From positions 1 through 64,000 of the forward strand of contig JAFGVE010000037.1 in the NCBI GenBank assembly GCA_016938175.1: a DNA stretch of 64,000 nt, in the 5' to 3' direction. The DNA is from Campylobacterales bacterium (GTDB taxonomy: Bacteria > Campylobacterota > Campylobacteria > Campylobacterales > Sulfurimonadaceae). Below, piece by piece: positions 1 through 10,196 of this stretch. Each line of letters starts with the position of its first letter. Positions within the stretch are counted from its first letter, which is position 1. The notes under the pieces are model-generated. The model ran no database searches. It was not told the DNA's origin and saw nothing but the letters and a program-made list of their open reading frames with translations. The translations under genes were made by a program, and so were the position numbers.

Positions 1-30
1 ACTTCCAAAACCTTTCCGGTCTCTCGTTTT

Positions 31-46
31 GTGGACGGGAATTATA
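31..46 (-). promoter_or_regulatory. Putative strong sigma70-type promoter (-10 TATAAT plus GC-rich TCCCGTCCAC discriminator) firing leftward out of the window
   Basis: Minus strand reads CTCCTATAATTCCCGTCCAC in otherwise AT-rich sequence; no ORF covers bases 1-110 convincingly. The style resembles stable-RNA promoters. Confidence 0.4.
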
Positions 47-227
47 GGAGAATATTGCTTAGGATTTTCTTAATTTTTTTAAGAATTTTCTTTTTGTTTT
101 TTTCGCTCTTTTTAGTAGCTGAATTCGATGATATTTAATACTCTAACTGTATTGCAGATAAAAAAATTTGTTTTTAAAAGTTTGTTAATTTGATTGTTGA
201 TATAAATGAAGAAAAGAGAAGTGAGAT

Positions 228-254
228 GCTTAGAAGAATTATTTTCTTCTAAGC
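228..254 (-). terminator. 11-bp stem-loop at the end of the rplS operon, stop codon in the loop
   Basis: GCTTAGAAGAA-TTATT-TTCTTCTAAGC perfect inverted repeat; rplS stop is at 239-241. Confidence 0.5.
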
Positions 255-598
255 TCTTTAATACGTGCTTTTTTACCAGCAAGTTCACGAAGGTAGAAAA
301 GTTTTGCACGACGTACACGACCACGACGAATAACTTTAATCTCTTCAATTGAATCTGTATAAATTGGAAAAATTCTTTCAATACCAACACCGTTAGCACC
401 AATTTTTCGTACAGTAACAGTTTGTCCAGTTCCTTGACCACGTTTTGCAATACATACACCTTCGTATGCTTGAACACGAGTTTTATCACCTTCTTTAATC
501 TTAACTGCTAAACGAACAGTATCACCAGCACGAAAATCTGGAATTGTTTTCTCAGCAATTTGTGCTTTTTCAAAGTTTTCAATGTACTTATTTCTCAT
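239..598 (-). CDS. rplS: 50S ribosomal protein L19
   Basis: Typical L19 sequence ([35 protein letters not shown]); downstream of trmD. Confidence 0.97.
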   Translation of the reverse strand: MRNKYIENFEKAQIAEKTIPDFRAGDTVRLAVKIKEGDKTRVQAYEGVCIAKRGQGTGQTVTVRKIGANGVGIERIFPIYTDSIEEIKVIRRGRVRRAKLFYLRELAGKKARIKELRRK

Positions 599-1292
599 AA
601 GATATCCTTGTTCTATGCTTTATTAGCTGCTCTGGTCTGAAAAATTTTGTTTTACATTCAGACAAAGCGTATTTTAGTGAGCGAATTTTACTATGATTTC
701 CCTTTAAGTATTCTGATGGAACACTTAAACTTTCATAGAGCTTAGGCTTAGAAAATGCTGGTGCTTCTAATAAATGAGACTCAAAGCTCTCAACTTCAAG
801 TGAATCACTATTACCCAAAACACCATCAATGTTTCTACTAAGTGCATCACATACAACTAAAGAAGCTAATTCTCCTCCAGTTAAAATATAATCACCTATA
901 GAAAACACCTCATCTGCATATTTTTCAATAACTCTTTCATCTATTCCCTCATACCTTCCACTCACAAAAGCTATATGGGACTTTTTCGCTAAACGTTTTG
1001 CATCGTTTTGTACAAAAGGTTTTGCTACAGGAGTCATAAAAACTATATGAACATTTTCATCTTTTTGTCGTAAATCATTCAAAGCATCAAAAAGCGGTTG
1101 TGAATTCATAACCATACCAGCTCCACCACCAACTGCAGTATCATCAACTTTAAAATGTTTATTTTTCGAGTAATCTCTAGGATTTACATATTTAACTTGT
1201 AGTAAATCTTTCTCAATTGCTCGCTTTAGAATCGAATCTTTAAAATAACCCTCAATAAGGTTAGGAAAAAGAGTCACAAAAGTATAAGTCAT
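588..1292 (-). CDS. trmD: tRNA (guanine-N1)-methyltransferase TrmD
   Basis: [42 protein letters not shown] and [12 protein letters not shown] motifs. Confidence 0.97.
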   Translation of the reverse strand: MTYTFVTLFPNLIEGYFKDSILKRAIEKDLLQVKYVNPRDYSKNKHFKVDDTAVGGGAGMVMNSQPLFDALNDLRQKDENVHIVFMTPVAKPFVQNDAKRLAKKSHIAFVSGRYEGIDERVIEKYADEVFSIGDYILTGGELASLVVCDALSRNIDGVLGNSDSLEVESFESHLLEAPAFSKPKLYESLSVPSEYLKGNHSKIRSLKYALSECKTKFFRPEQLIKHRTRISYEK

Positions 1293-1835
1293 TTAAGAAG
1301 CTTCCAAGATATCCATAGCACCACTTAATGTGATACGTTTAGATTCTATATCTACATCAACTTTGAATGGTTCAATAAACGGAACCAAAAAAGCTTTTGC
1401 AAAACCCTTTTCAACTAAACTCTTGTCAGTTACAATATTTAAATAATTGGTAACTGCAATTCTTTCAACTTCTCGAACTACTCCAAGAAGTTTTCCATTT
1501 TCATAGACTTCACAATCTTCAAGATCAAACCAGAAATACTCACCATCTGATAAATGGCAGTTTTTCCTTGTCTCTTCCCTTGTTGCAAAAAGTTTTGCAT
1601 TTGTAAACTTTTTTGCATCTTCTGGGTTGTTTATTCCATTGACTTTTACAAGCATACGGTCTAAATCAACCTGTGAAAGTGTTAACCTATCTTTTCTATT
1701 TATTAAAAAAGAAGCTCCAGAAACAAACTGTTCAGGAAAATCTGTTTTAACATGAAACTTCATATCTCCTTTGATACCAACTGTTTTACCAATTGTAGCA
1801 ATATGGAGTAATGGTTCTTTAGTTTGGTTCGACAT
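1293..1835 (-). CDS. rimM: Ribosome maturation factor RimM (start probably MSNQTKEP; ORF track begins at 1856)
   Basis: IGKTVGIKGDMKFHVKTDFPEQF; gene order rpsP-khpA-rimM-trmD-rplS. Confidence 0.92.
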   Translation of the reverse strand: MSNQTKEPLLHIATIGKTVGIKGDMKFHVKTDFPEQFVSGASFLINRKDRLTLSQVDLDRMLVKVNGINNPEDAKKFTNAKLFATREETRKNCHLSDGEYFWFDLEDCEVYENGKLLGVVREVERIAVTNYLNIVTDKSLVEKGFAKAFLVPFIEPFKVDVDIESKRITLSGAMDILEAS

Positions 1836-2055
1836 TGATGCGATAACTTTTGCCATCTTTAGCTTTACAGCCTGAAATAACTGTTTTTATAGCACCTATC
1901 ATCTTACCGCTTTTGCCAATAAGCTTACCAATGTCAGCTTGATTAGCATAGAGAACAATCTCTGTTACTTCATCGCCCTCTTGCACTTCTACTCTTACAT
2001 CTTCAGGATGTGACGCAATGAGTCTTGCAAATTGTGCGACAAAATCAGCAATCAT
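1819..2055 (-). CDS. khpA: KH-domain RNA-binding protein (KhpA/YlqC family)
   Basis: IGKLIGKSGKMIGAIKTVI is a KH motif; next to rpsP. Confidence 0.85.
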   Translation of the reverse strand: MIADFVAQFARLIASHPEDVRVEVQEGDEVTEIVLYANQADIGKLIGKSGKMIGAIKTVISGCKAKDGKSYRINVEPN

Positions 2056-2057
2056 TT

Positions 2058-2285
2058 CTATTTACCAGTGATTTTTTTCACACGATCACTCATTTTAGCA
2101 CCAACGCTTAACCAGTAATCTAATCTTTCATTATCGACAACAAGTGTTTTCTCTTCATTCATTGGATTATAGTGACCAATAAGCTCAATCCAACCACCAT
2201 CTCTACGTTTACGGCTATCTGTTACCGCGATACGGTAAAATGGTCTCTTTTTTCTTCCCATACGAGTAAGTCTAATTACTGTCAT
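2058..2285 (-). CDS. rpsP: 30S ribosomal protein S16
   Basis: [41 protein letters not shown]. Confidence 0.97.
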   Translation of the reverse strand: MTVIRLTRMGRKKRPFYRIAVTDSRKRRDGGWIELIGHYNPMNEEKTLVVDNERLDYWLSVGAKMSDRVKKITGK

Positions 2286-2338
2286 GTTTTTCCTTATATT
2301 GTAAAAAGTTTGCGGGGTATTTTGCAGAATAAATGAGT

Positions 2339-2443
2339 CTGTATGTTACATACAAGAAGTTTATTGTGCCTCTTACCGCCATTTGGCGTCTTATATTCTC
2401 ACAAAGAGAATACCTTCTAATCACAGAGGGATTATTTCAGAAG
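2339..2443 (-). promoter_or_regulatory. Putative structured 5' leader of the rpsP operon (four consecutive stem-loops)
   Basis: Inverted repeats TGTATG/CATACA, CGCC/GGCG, TATTCTC/GAGAATA, and CTTCT+AATC/GATT+AGAAG. Confidence 0.45.
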
Positions 2444-2459
2444 TTATTACGTAAATCGA

Positions 2460-2465
2460 ATTATA
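2460..2465 (-). promoter_or_regulatory. Putative -10 element of the rpsP operon
   Basis: Minus strand TTTTTTTATTATAATTCG upstream of the leader. Confidence 0.4.
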
Positions 2466-2497
2466 ATAAAAAAATTCTTAAAAATTGCTAATATAAT

Positions 2498-3853
2498 TTA
2501 ACGCGGCATACCTGGGAAACCACCAGCTCCACCCATCTGCCCCATCAAAGATTGCAGTTGCTTCATTCCATTTTTTCCAGAGAATTTTTTTGCCATCTTT
2601 CCAGCATTTTTAAACTGTTTTATCATTCTATTGATTTCAACAATTTCTAAACCACACCCTTTAGCAATTCTCGCTTTTCGTGAGTTGTTCAGTAAATCTG
2701 GATCTTCACGCTCTTTTAACGTCATGGAACTTACCATCGCTTTGATGTTTTTGAGTTCACTTGAGTTCTCAAAATCAAAGTCTTTTATAGCTTTTGACAT
2801 GTTTCCCATACCAGGAATCATACCCATGATAGAGCTCATACTACCCATTTTCTTCATACTCTCCATCTGTTCGATGAAATCATTGAAGTTAAATTTTCCT
2901 TTTTGAATCTTTTTTGTTAAGCGTTTTGCATCTTTTTCGTCGATAATATTTGCAGTCTTTTCAGCAAGTCCTTCAATATCTCCAAATCCCATAAGACGAT
3001 TAATGACACGTTCAGGTAAAAAGACTTCAAGATCTTGCATCTTCTCACCTGCTCCAATGAAACGTAATGGAACTGCAACTTGTGATGAAATACCAAGAGC
3101 CACACCACCTTTTGCATCACCATCATATTTTGAAAGGACAACACCATCTATACCAATCTCTTCTTTAAAGGTTGTCGCAGTTCGTACTGCATCTTGACCA
3201 GTAAGTGAATCAGCCACATAAAAAATTTCATCTGGAGAGGCTACTTTTTTAACCTCTTTTAGCTCACTCATAAGCTCTTCATCTATGGCTAAACGTCCTG
3301 CTGTATCTATTAGTACAACATCATAAATCTTACTTTTTGCATACTTAAGCGCTGATTCTACAACTTCAATAGGATTTTTTGTACTCTCGTCTTCATATAA
3401 TTCTACTTCTATTTGTGTTGTAATTTGACGGAGTTGTTCAACTGCTGCCAAACGTTGTAAATCAGCTGCTACAACAAGAACCTTTTTTTGTTTATTTTTT
3501 AAATAAAGGGCAAGTTTTCCTGTTGTTGTCGTTTTTCCAGACCCTTGTAAACCTGTCATTAAAATAACTGTCGGTGGGTTTGGTGCAAATACAAAACCTC
3601 TGTTTCCACCAACTTCCAAGAGATTTGTTAAAGTCTCTCTAAGTGCTTCTAAGAATTGGTCTTTCCCTATCCCTTTTTCTTTAATTGAAGTCTGAACACT
3701 CTCAATAAGTTCTTTGACAACCTTATGATTAACATCTGCCTTTAAAAGATTCTTTTTCAGTTCACTAAGTGCTTTACTTAACGCCTTATCATCATCATGA
3801 AAACGTATTTTTTTAATTGCACTTGTAAAACTATCTGTTAAAGTATCAAACAT
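2498..3853 (-). CDS. ffh: Signal recognition particle protein Ffh (SRP54)
   Basis: GLQGSGKTTTTGKLA, VAADLQRLAAVEQL, LIDTAGRL and a Met-rich C-terminal M domain. Confidence 0.97.
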   Translation of the reverse strand: MFDTLTDSFTSAIKKIRFHDDDKALSKALSELKKNLLKADVNHKVVKELIESVQTSIKEKGIGKDQFLEALRETLTNLLEVGGNRGFVFAPNPPTVILMTGLQGSGKTTTTGKLALYLKNKQKKVLVVAADLQRLAAVEQLRQITTQIEVELYEDESTKNPIEVVESALKYAKSKIYDVVLIDTAGRLAIDEELMSELKEVKKVASPDEIFYVADSLTGQDAVRTATTFKEEIGIDGVVLSKYDGDAKGGVALGISSQVAVPLRFIGAGEKMQDLEVFLPERVINRLMGFGDIEGLAEKTANIIDEKDAKRLTKKIQKGKFNFNDFIEQMESMKKMGSMSSIMGMIPGMGNMSKAIKDFDFENSSELKNIKAMVSSMTLKEREDPDLLNNSRKARIAKGCGLEIVEINRMIKQFKNAGKMAKKFSGKNGMKQLQSLMGQMGGAGGFPGMPR

Positions 3854-3910
3854 AAAACTGCCTTTTTATAAAGTTTAAAATTTCTGGAATTGTAACGAAG
3901 TTATTCTTAA

Positions 3911-4645
3911 TTACTGAAACGTCACAAATGCCTTTGGCTCCGGTGCTACGAACTCCATGCCAAGAAGATTCACCTTGTGTGCATGTAACATGACACGTTT
4001 TGCACGGCGTCCACCATACTGCTCATCACCTACAATTGGATGTTCTATATAACGCAAGTGTACACGAATCTGATGTGTTCTTCCTTGATGGATTATACAC
4101 TTTACCTTTGTCTTGTTTGCACTTACAATATCTGGAAAAAATTCACTTTTTGCTGCTTTTCCTTTTGCTGAAACATTCGAATATGCTTTATTGTTTTTTC
4201 TTTGTGTAACTATAGGTCTGTCAACCTCAACAGGTTCACTCATAATACCTTCTACCCAAGCGATATACTCTTTATATACTCTATCTTGCTTGAACTCTTT
4301 AATTGCCTTTTCACGGAACTCTTCATTCTTTACAAGCATGAGTACACCGCTTGTTTCTCTATCAAGTCTATGCAGTAAAACTGCAGGTTTAAACTGACGT
4401 TCTATCTCATCAGAGTTGACAAATGCTGGTTTATCCACAACAATTAAGTCATCATTTTCAAAGATTGGAACTGTTTTTTCCACCTTTGTAACACGAAATA
4501 TAGTTTTAACATCTAACTCACCTCGTGCAATCATCACTTTTTTGTTTCCAACGTAAACAAGTCCTCTGTCTATCATTGACTTCGCAACACCGTTTGAAAT
4601 GCCTTCTTGTGCTGCTACTAATTTATATGCTTTTTCTGTTGCCAT
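3911..4645 (-). CDS. RluA-family pseudouridine synthase
   Basis: VLLHRLDRETSGVLMLVKN catalytic motif, QGRTHQIRVHLRYIEHPIVGD. Confidence 0.92.
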   Translation of the reverse strand: MATEKAYKLVAAQEGISNGVAKSMIDRGLVYVGNKKVMIARGELDVKTIFRVTKVEKTVPIFENDDLIVVDKPAFVNSDEIERQFKPAVLLHRLDRETSGVLMLVKNEEFREKAIKEFKQDRVYKEYIAWVEGIMSEPVEVDRPIVTQRKNNKAYSNVSAKGKAAKSEFFPDIVSANKTKVKCIIHQGRTHQIRVHLRYIEHPIVGDEQYGGRRAKRVMLHAHKVNLLGMEFVAPEPKAFVTFQ

Positions 4646-4662
4646 ACCTCAGTACCGCCTTT

Positions 4663-5829
4663 TTAAATTTTATTAATTGTATCTATAACGCTACTTAAAT
4701 CAATTGTTTCTTCAACCATGGATGGTGGAAGCTCTTGTGATTTTATAAGCGCTTTATGAATCTCATCTGGCTCAACATACTGTACATGATGTACATATTT
4801 AAAAAGCTCTTTTTGATGAAAAAAGTGTTTTCCTGTAATAATTTTACATCCAAAATATGCAGGTTCAAGTGGATTATGTCCACCAACATCAACTCTAAAT
4901 GCGCCACCTAAAATTGCGATATCACTTATCGCGTATATATTATTAAGTTCTCCCATCATGTCACAGAGTATCATATCACTCTCAAAACTCTTTGTTTGCG
5001 AGAAACGTGAAAGTGTTAAAGAGTTTTTTTCTGCATACTCCTGCATCAATAGATAAACACTCTCAAAACGTTCAGGGTGTCTTGGAACTATTACCAATTT
5101 TGCTTTATATGAAACTCTATACGCTATAAATGAATTTAAAACACTCTTCTCTTCACCTTCATGTGTGCTTCCAGCAACTATAAGCTCGGAGTCTGGTTTT
5201 ATATATTCTTGATTCTTTTTAATTTCACCAGCAAGTTTAATATTGCCAATAACTTCAATATTTTTTGCTCCAAGTGCTAAAAACCTATTTTTATCAACTT
5301 CACTCTGTACATATATAGTCTCAACGTAAGAGAGAAGACGTTTGTAAAACCAAGAAAACTGCAAATACTTATTTACACTCTTATCTGAAATACGTGCATT
5401 TAAGAGTATAACCTTTGCACCTCTAGCCGCAGCAACTGCAAAAAGCAGATACCAAAACTCAGCCTCTAAAACAACAAGTAACTTCTGTTTTTTTATCCAA
5501 AAAGGTAAAAACATTTCATAAGGGAGATAACGAACTTCAGCATCATACTTTTTTGCCTCATTTTGTCCCGTCTGAGTAATCGTTGTAATTAAAATACTTT
5601 GTCTCTTTAAACCATTTAAAATGGGCTTTAATGCTCTTGCTTCACCCAAAGAACAAACATGAAACCAGATACTATTCTCCTTAGAAAAAGCCGAGTTCTT
5701 AAAAAGAAAAAAGCGTGCAGGAATAGATTGTCTGTATTTTTGTTTAAAAGAGAGGAAAACAAGGAGTGGAAGCGCTAGTAAAAAAAGCGCAACACTCACT
5801 AGATAATAGAGGAGTGAAAACGGCTTCAA
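4663..5829 (-). CDS. waaA: 3-deoxy-D-manno-octulosonic acid transferase
   Basis: FHVCSLGEARALKPIL, VAGSTHEGEE, VPRHPERF and GGHNPLEPAYFG motifs. Confidence 0.93.
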   Translation of the reverse strand: MKPFSLLYYLVSVALFLLALPLLVFLSFKQKYRQSIPARFFLFKNSAFSKENSIWFHVCSLGEARALKPILNGLKRQSILITTITQTGQNEAKKYDAEVRYLPYEMFLPFWIKKQKLLVVLEAEFWYLLFAVAAARGAKVILLNARISDKSVNKYLQFSWFYKRLLSYVETIYVQSEVDKNRFLALGAKNIEVIGNIKLAGEIKKNQEYIKPDSELIVAGSTHEGEEKSVLNSFIAYRVSYKAKLVIVPRHPERFESVYLLMQEYAEKNSLTLSRFSQTKSFESDMILCDMMGELNNIYAISDIAILGGAFRVDVGGHNPLEPAYFGCKIITGKHFFHQKELFKYVHHVQYVEPDEIHKALIKSQELPPSMVEETIDLSSVIDTINKI

Positions 5830-5832
5830 GCC

Positions 5833-6549
5833 CTACTCTTCGTTATTCACTTGTATATAAAGTATACGTCCACAGTGAGGGCATGTAGTTATATCTTCAC
5901 CTTTGATAACATCGGCGTATGTTTTATCACTAATAAGCATATGACAACCCATACATGCTTGTTCTTCTACTGGAACAACAGTTGTATTTTTTGCCCAACG
6001 ACGAATTTTTTGGTAAAATGCAAGACCTTTTTGGTTTACTGTTCCAAGAAGTTTCTCTTTTGCAACAAACACTTCTTGTCTCTCTTGATTAATAGCTTCT
6101 AGTTTTGCGTCAACATCTGCTTTTACACTCTCTAAGCTTGCATTTAATTCTGATAATGACTCTTCAGCAGCAGCTACTTGTTCTCTTTTAGATGCAATAA
6201 TTTTCTCAAGTCTTGCAATCTCTTCGTTCGCAAATGTTACTTGTTCTTTTGCAATCTCTTCTTCAAGTTGAAGAGATTTCATTTCACGCTCAGTTTTTAC
6301 TTCGGCACTTTTTCTTGTGTTATCTTCTAACTTTTGTGAAAGTTCTGCAAGGTGAAGCTCATTTTTTGCTTTTTTGAGTTCTTCTTCCTTAATCTCAGTA
6401 CCTAGATTTTCAATGTCTGACTGAATGCTTTGTGTTTTCGCAAGTGCGGCTTCGTAATTGTAGTTCGCCTCTTCTATCTGCGGTTCAAACGCATCAATCT
6501 CTTTATCTACTTTTGCAAGGTCTATTAACTGCTGTAGGTGTTTGTTCAT
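5833..6549 (-). CDS. Coiled-coil protein with C4 zinc ribbon (HP0958/FlgZ-like family)
   Basis: Long coiled coil followed by CMGCHMLI...TTCPHCGRILY. Confidence 0.8.
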   Translation of the reverse strand: MNKHLQQLIDLAKVDKEIDAFEPQIEEANYNYEAALAKTQSIQSDIENLGTEIKEEELKKAKNELHLAELSQKLEDNTRKSAEVKTEREMKSLQLEEEIAKEQVTFANEEIARLEKIIASKREQVAAAEESLSELNASLESVKADVDAKLEAINQERQEVFVAKEKLLGTVNQKGLAFYQKIRRWAKNTTVVPVEEQACMGCHMLISDKTYADVIKGEDITTCPHCGRILYIQVNNEE

Positions 6550-6598
6550 CGGTATCCTTTGGAGGTTTTACTTTGTGCCATTTCGGGTATAAGTTGAC

Positions 6599-7321
6599 TT
6601 ATATGTAAGTAAATGGGTTTTCTGATGATGCAATTATAACTTCTAAACCTAAATTTTTCAAATGTTTTTCTAAAATTTGAGCAAAATAGTGTTCACTTTC
6701 ATAATGACCAATATCTATAAGTGATAAATTTATACTCTTTGCTTCCATAGCATCATGATATTTTACATCACCTGTCAAAAAACAGTCTGCATCTATGCTT
6801 TTCATTAATGAACACCCAGAGCCCGTTGTAAGTGCAACACGACCGACAAAGTCACTACACTGTACACAACGAGCTGACTTTAAATTAAACGCAGATGCAA
6901 CTCTTCGAGCAAAAACGTCAAATGATTCATTGACATCAAGATATGCAACAAAACCGTCTTTTTGCACTATTTCATACCCTAATACTTCTTTTGCTACATA
7001 CTCATTTAAATGTGTCTGATCAAAGTTCGTATGCATTGCGATATTAGCTATATTTTTTTGTATCATCTTGCGTAGTAAATTAGAAGGGTATTTACTAAAC
7101 TCCAACTGCTTTAACCCTGAAAATATAATTGGATGATGTGTAATTAAAAGCGTATTGTCTTCTAAGGCATCTATCTGCTTTTCATCGACGTCTATACTCA
7201 AAGCAACACGTGAAATATCTGCATTAAAATCCCCAACAAGAAGTCCTGAGTTATCCCAAGATTCTTGTAGTTCAAAAGGAGAAAGTTCATTGAGATAAGC
7301 GTAAATATTTTTCAACTTCAT
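6599..7321 (-). CDS. Nif3-like dinuclear metal centre protein
   Basis: ESWDNSGLLVGD, LLITHHPIIFSGLK, MHTNFD, TGDVKYHDA and DIGHYESE. Confidence 0.92.
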   Translation of the reverse strand: MKLKNIYAYLNELSPFELQESWDNSGLLVGDFNADISRVALSIDVDEKQIDALEDNTLLITHHPIIFSGLKQLEFSKYPSNLLRKMIQKNIANIAMHTNFDQTHLNEYVAKEVLGYEIVQKDGFVAYLDVNESFDVFARRVASAFNLKSARCVQCSDFVGRVALTTGSGCSLMKSIDADCFLTGDVKYHDAMEAKSINLSLIDIGHYESEHYFAQILEKHLKNLGLEVIIASSENPFTYI

Positions 7322-7833
7322 TTACTGCTCTCTTCATGCAAATTCTCTAATAACTCTTGAGCAGGTTCAAAGTCCGAATCAATTTCTAAAGCACTGTTAA
7401 GATGATTTCTTGCACTTGCAAACTCGCCTCTTACTTTATAAATTTTTGCCATTTCAAAGTGTGTAAAAGGGTTCTCGTTATCAAGTTTCAACGCATCGCT
7501 GAAATACTCTAAAGCCTCTTCATAACGCTCTTGTAAAGAGAGTACATAACCCATTTTAAAAAGAGTTTCATCATTATTAGGCTCTTTAATATTTGCTTCG
7601 CTATAAATTGTGAGTGCTTTTTCTAAATTTCCTTCTTGCATCTCAGCATCTGCTTTAGAGATGAGTGTTTGAGCATCAGCAGTTGAAAAAGCATCAATAC
7701 TACGCTCTGTCTCTTGAACTTCTTCATCTGAAGTTGAACGTGTATTTTCATCGTTGAGTTTATTTACATGCTCATAAATTTTGTATGCAAAAAAAGCAGA
7801 TGCAGCAAGCATAATTAATTGAAACAGTGTCAT
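7318..7833 (-). CDS. TPR-repeat protein with N-terminal membrane anchor
   Basis: N-terminal hydrophobic segment and TPR repeats (LEKALTIYSEANIKEPNNDETLFKMGYVLSLQERYEEALEYFSDALKLD). Confidence 0.8.
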   Translation of the reverse strand: MTLFQLIMLAASAFFAYKIYEHVNKLNDENTRSTSDEEVQETERSIDAFSTADAQTLISKADAEMQEGNLEKALTIYSEANIKEPNNDETLFKMGYVLSLQERYEEALEYFSDALKLDNENPFTHFEMAKIYKVRGEFASARNHLNSALEIDSDFEPAQELLENLHEESSK

Positions 7834-8714
7834 AATTTTTTCTCTCCTTTGAGTAGTTTATTATTTAAAAGCTCTATAAGTTGCAAGGGGTCAACCTGAA
7901 CTCCATTAACTCTTGCAGAAAAATGTAAATGTGGCCCAGTAACACGTCCACTTTTACCTGAAAGCGCAATTTGTTGACCACGTTTGACAAGGTCACCTTC
8001 TCTCACATCAAAAGTATTTAAATGGAAATAACATGTATAGATACCTTCACCATGGTCTAATAATACCGTTCCGCCGGAATAAAATCTATCTTGCACTAGT
8101 GCCACTTTACCGTCATTAACTGCATAGACAGGAGTTCCTATCTTTGCACGAAAATCTGTTCCACTATGATAGCCTTTAAGTGAACCATTATATACTCTTG
8201 CTTTACCAAAATCACTAGTAATAAGACTCTCTAAAGGAAGTATAAAAGGTTTCTGTAAATAAGAGTTCTTCGTTACATGATTATAAATTGCCATCGCCTC
8301 TGCATACTCTTTAGCAATTCTCTCTTTAACTTCTTTTTTCTGAGGATTTACCTTCTCTTGCTGTACTTCTATATGTTCTTTTTTATAAGCACCATCAACA
8401 ACCTTAAAAAGTATATCCTCTTTTTTTTCTACACCTGATTCTCGATAGTGTATCAAAAACTTCTTATTCTCTTTTTTTGCATAATATTCAATGGGAATAA
8501 GCGCATATTTTTTACCTTTATTTAAAGGATTGTCAAAAATACCAAAGCTCTCTTCTCCAAGTGAAATACGTTCATACTCAATCTCTTTTTGCTCCAAAAA
8601 CTCAACTAAAAGAGTTTTTCCATTAGCAACTTTAAAACTAGAAAGTTCAACTTTACTAAGATCAAAGGCATAAAGCTCCAAGATGAAAAAAGTAAAAAGA
8701 AGCATATAACGCAT
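7830..8714 (-). CDS. M23-family metallopeptidase
   Basis: GYHSGTDFRAKIGTPVYAVNDGKV...GPHLHFSARVNG (LytM motif), signal peptide. Confidence 0.92.
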   Translation of the reverse strand: MRYMLLFTFFILELYAFDLSKVELSSFKVANGKTLLVEFLEQKEIEYERISLGEESFGIFDNPLNKGKKYALIPIEYYAKKENKKFLIHYRESGVEKKEDILFKVVDGAYKKEHIEVQQEKVNPQKKEVKERIAKEYAEAMAIYNHVTKNSYLQKPFILPLESLITSDFGKARVYNGSLKGYHSGTDFRAKIGTPVYAVNDGKVALVQDRFYSGGTVLLDHGEGIYTCYFHLNTFDVREGDLVKRGQQIALSGKSGRVTGPHLHFSARVNGVQVDPLQLIELLNNKLLKGEKKL

Positions 8715-9166
8715 TAGTAATCCTTCCGCGCTCTTTCCATTTCACGTTTCTGATCTTTCTCTTTTAAATCATTACGTTTATCATGAGTCTGTTTTCCCTT
8801 GGCAATAGCAATTTGTAACTTCGCTATATTTCTATCATTAAAATAAAGTTGCAAAGGCACTATCGTATAACCATCACGAGTCACAGCTTTAAGCATTTTG
8901 GCAATCTGCTTTTTATGTAACAGAAGCTTACGACTTCCTCTCTCTTCATGCCCATAAAAATGGTGTGTCGTCTCTAATCTTCCGATATGAGCATTAAAGA
9001 GTATAGGTTCATTCCTTACAAACTTAATAAAGCTATCTTTTAAGTTTACTCTATGTGCACGTATACCCTTTACTTCACTCCCTTTTAAGACAAGTCCAGC
9101 TTCAAACTTCTCTTCTATAAAGTAATCATGATACGCTTTTTTATTTTTAGCTATTGTTTCACCCAT
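8714..9166 (-). CDS. smpB: SsrA-binding protein
   Basis: [37 protein letters not shown]...[15 protein letters not shown]. Confidence 0.97.
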   Translation of the reverse strand: MGETIAKNKKAYHDYFIEEKFEAGLVLKGSEVKGIRAHRVNLKDSFIKFVRNEPILFNAHIGRLETTHHFYGHEERGSRKLLLHKKQIAKMLKAVTRDGYTIVPLQLYFNDRNIAKLQIAIAKGKQTHDKRNDLKEKDQKREMERARKDY

Positions 9167-9956
9167 TTTCTATCTCTTTAATTTTAAAAAAGCTACTACC
9201 ACTTCCGCTGAAATAGTAGCCATGTTTATAGTGATTTTTTAAATCTTTGTACTCTTGAAGTGCAGGTTTAAAAAGGTCATTCGCTTCATCTGCACTCATC
9301 GAAGCTAAAACTTCAAGCGAGTTTTTATCTTTTAACTCTTGAGCAACAAAACCGTCTATCGGTGCAAAAAAATCTTCTCTATAAACTTTATAAACTGTTG
9401 GTGTGCTTATTTCAATTTTTGGTGTATAAACTTCTATATCTAAAAGCGGTTCCAAAAACTCCTCTACAACCTCACCTATTCCACTGACATTTGCACTCTC
9501 ATATCCATAAATGAAAAATGGAACATCCGCACCAACCTGTAAACCTATTTTTGCCAGTTCATTCAAACTAAGTCCCAAGTTGAGTGCATTATTACACATT
9601 TTAAGATATGTTGCAGCATCACTACTTCCACCGCCAAGCCCTGCAAAAGCGGGAATATTTTTCTCAACCTTAATCGCATAGTTATGCATCAACTGCTCTA
9701 ATGCTTCTGAGCCCGTTGCCTCTTTTAATGCAAAATAAGCTTTATAGATTGTATTTTGTTCAGTTGTACAAGAAAAGTCACCGATGATTTTAAATGTGTT
9801 CATCTTCGCATCTGTCTCCTCTTTTGGAACAAAAGAGAGCTCATCATAAAGATTTTTTACTCGCATAAAACGTGATAAAATTTCATGATAGTTCCCGCGA
9901 ACTCCAGTTATCTTTAAAAAGATATTTACCTTGGCATATGCCTTATATTTTTTCAT
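9159..9956 (-). CDS. ispE: 4-diphosphocytidyl-2-C-methyl-D-erythritol kinase
   Basis: [11 protein letters not shown] and [22 protein letters not shown] kinase motifs. Confidence 0.93.
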   Translation of the reverse strand: MKKYKAYAKVNIFLKITGVRGNYHEILSRFMRVKNLYDELSFVPKEETDAKMNTFKIIGDFSCTTEQNTIYKAYFALKEATGSEALEQLMHNYAIKVEKNIPAFAGLGGGSSDAATYLKMCNNALNLGLSLNELAKIGLQVGADVPFFIYGYESANVSGIGEVVEEFLEPLLDIEVYTPKIEISTPTVYKVYREDFFAPIDGFVAQELKDKNSLEVLASMSADEANDLFKPALQEYKDLKNHYKHGYYFSGSGSSFFKIKEIENG

Positions 9957-10196
9957 CTACTCTTCTGACTTCCTTAGTAGTTTACTCAGTGCTGCTATAT
10001 CTAAAGCATCTACCTTGACAGATGCAGCCTTATTGCTCTGTTTGATCTCCTGTATAAGCTCATCTCTCATAATTGAAATCTCTTTTGGAGCCTCTATACC
10101 GAGTTTTACAATTCCGTTTTCTATGGAGACTACTTTTACAACTACATTATCGCCAATATGAATAGCTTCATCTTGTTTTCTTGCTAGTACTAACAC
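9957..10196 (-). CDS. csrA: Carbon storage regulator CsrA
   Basis: MLVLARKQDEAIHIGDNVVVKVVSIENGIVKLGIEAPKEISIMRDEL. Confidence 0.97.
   Translation of the reverse strand: MLVLARKQDEAIHIGDNVVVKVVSIENGIVKLGIEAPKEISIMRDELIQEIKQSNKAASVKVDALDIAALSKLLRKSEE

Noticed and set aside
112-489. 125-aa minus-strand ORF
   Set aside because: Shifted-frame shadow of rplS with Val/Leu-rich low-quality translation.
2286-2497. SRP RNA (4.5S) or tmRNA in the ffh-rpsP gap
   Set aside because: No SRP Alu/S-domain GGAA-type core or tmRNA tag/acceptor pattern seen; a structured leader is the better explanation.
4431-4439. TTATCCACA DnaA-box match
   Set aside because: Lies inside the pseudouridine synthase CDS and encodes the conserved VDKP motif on the minus strand.
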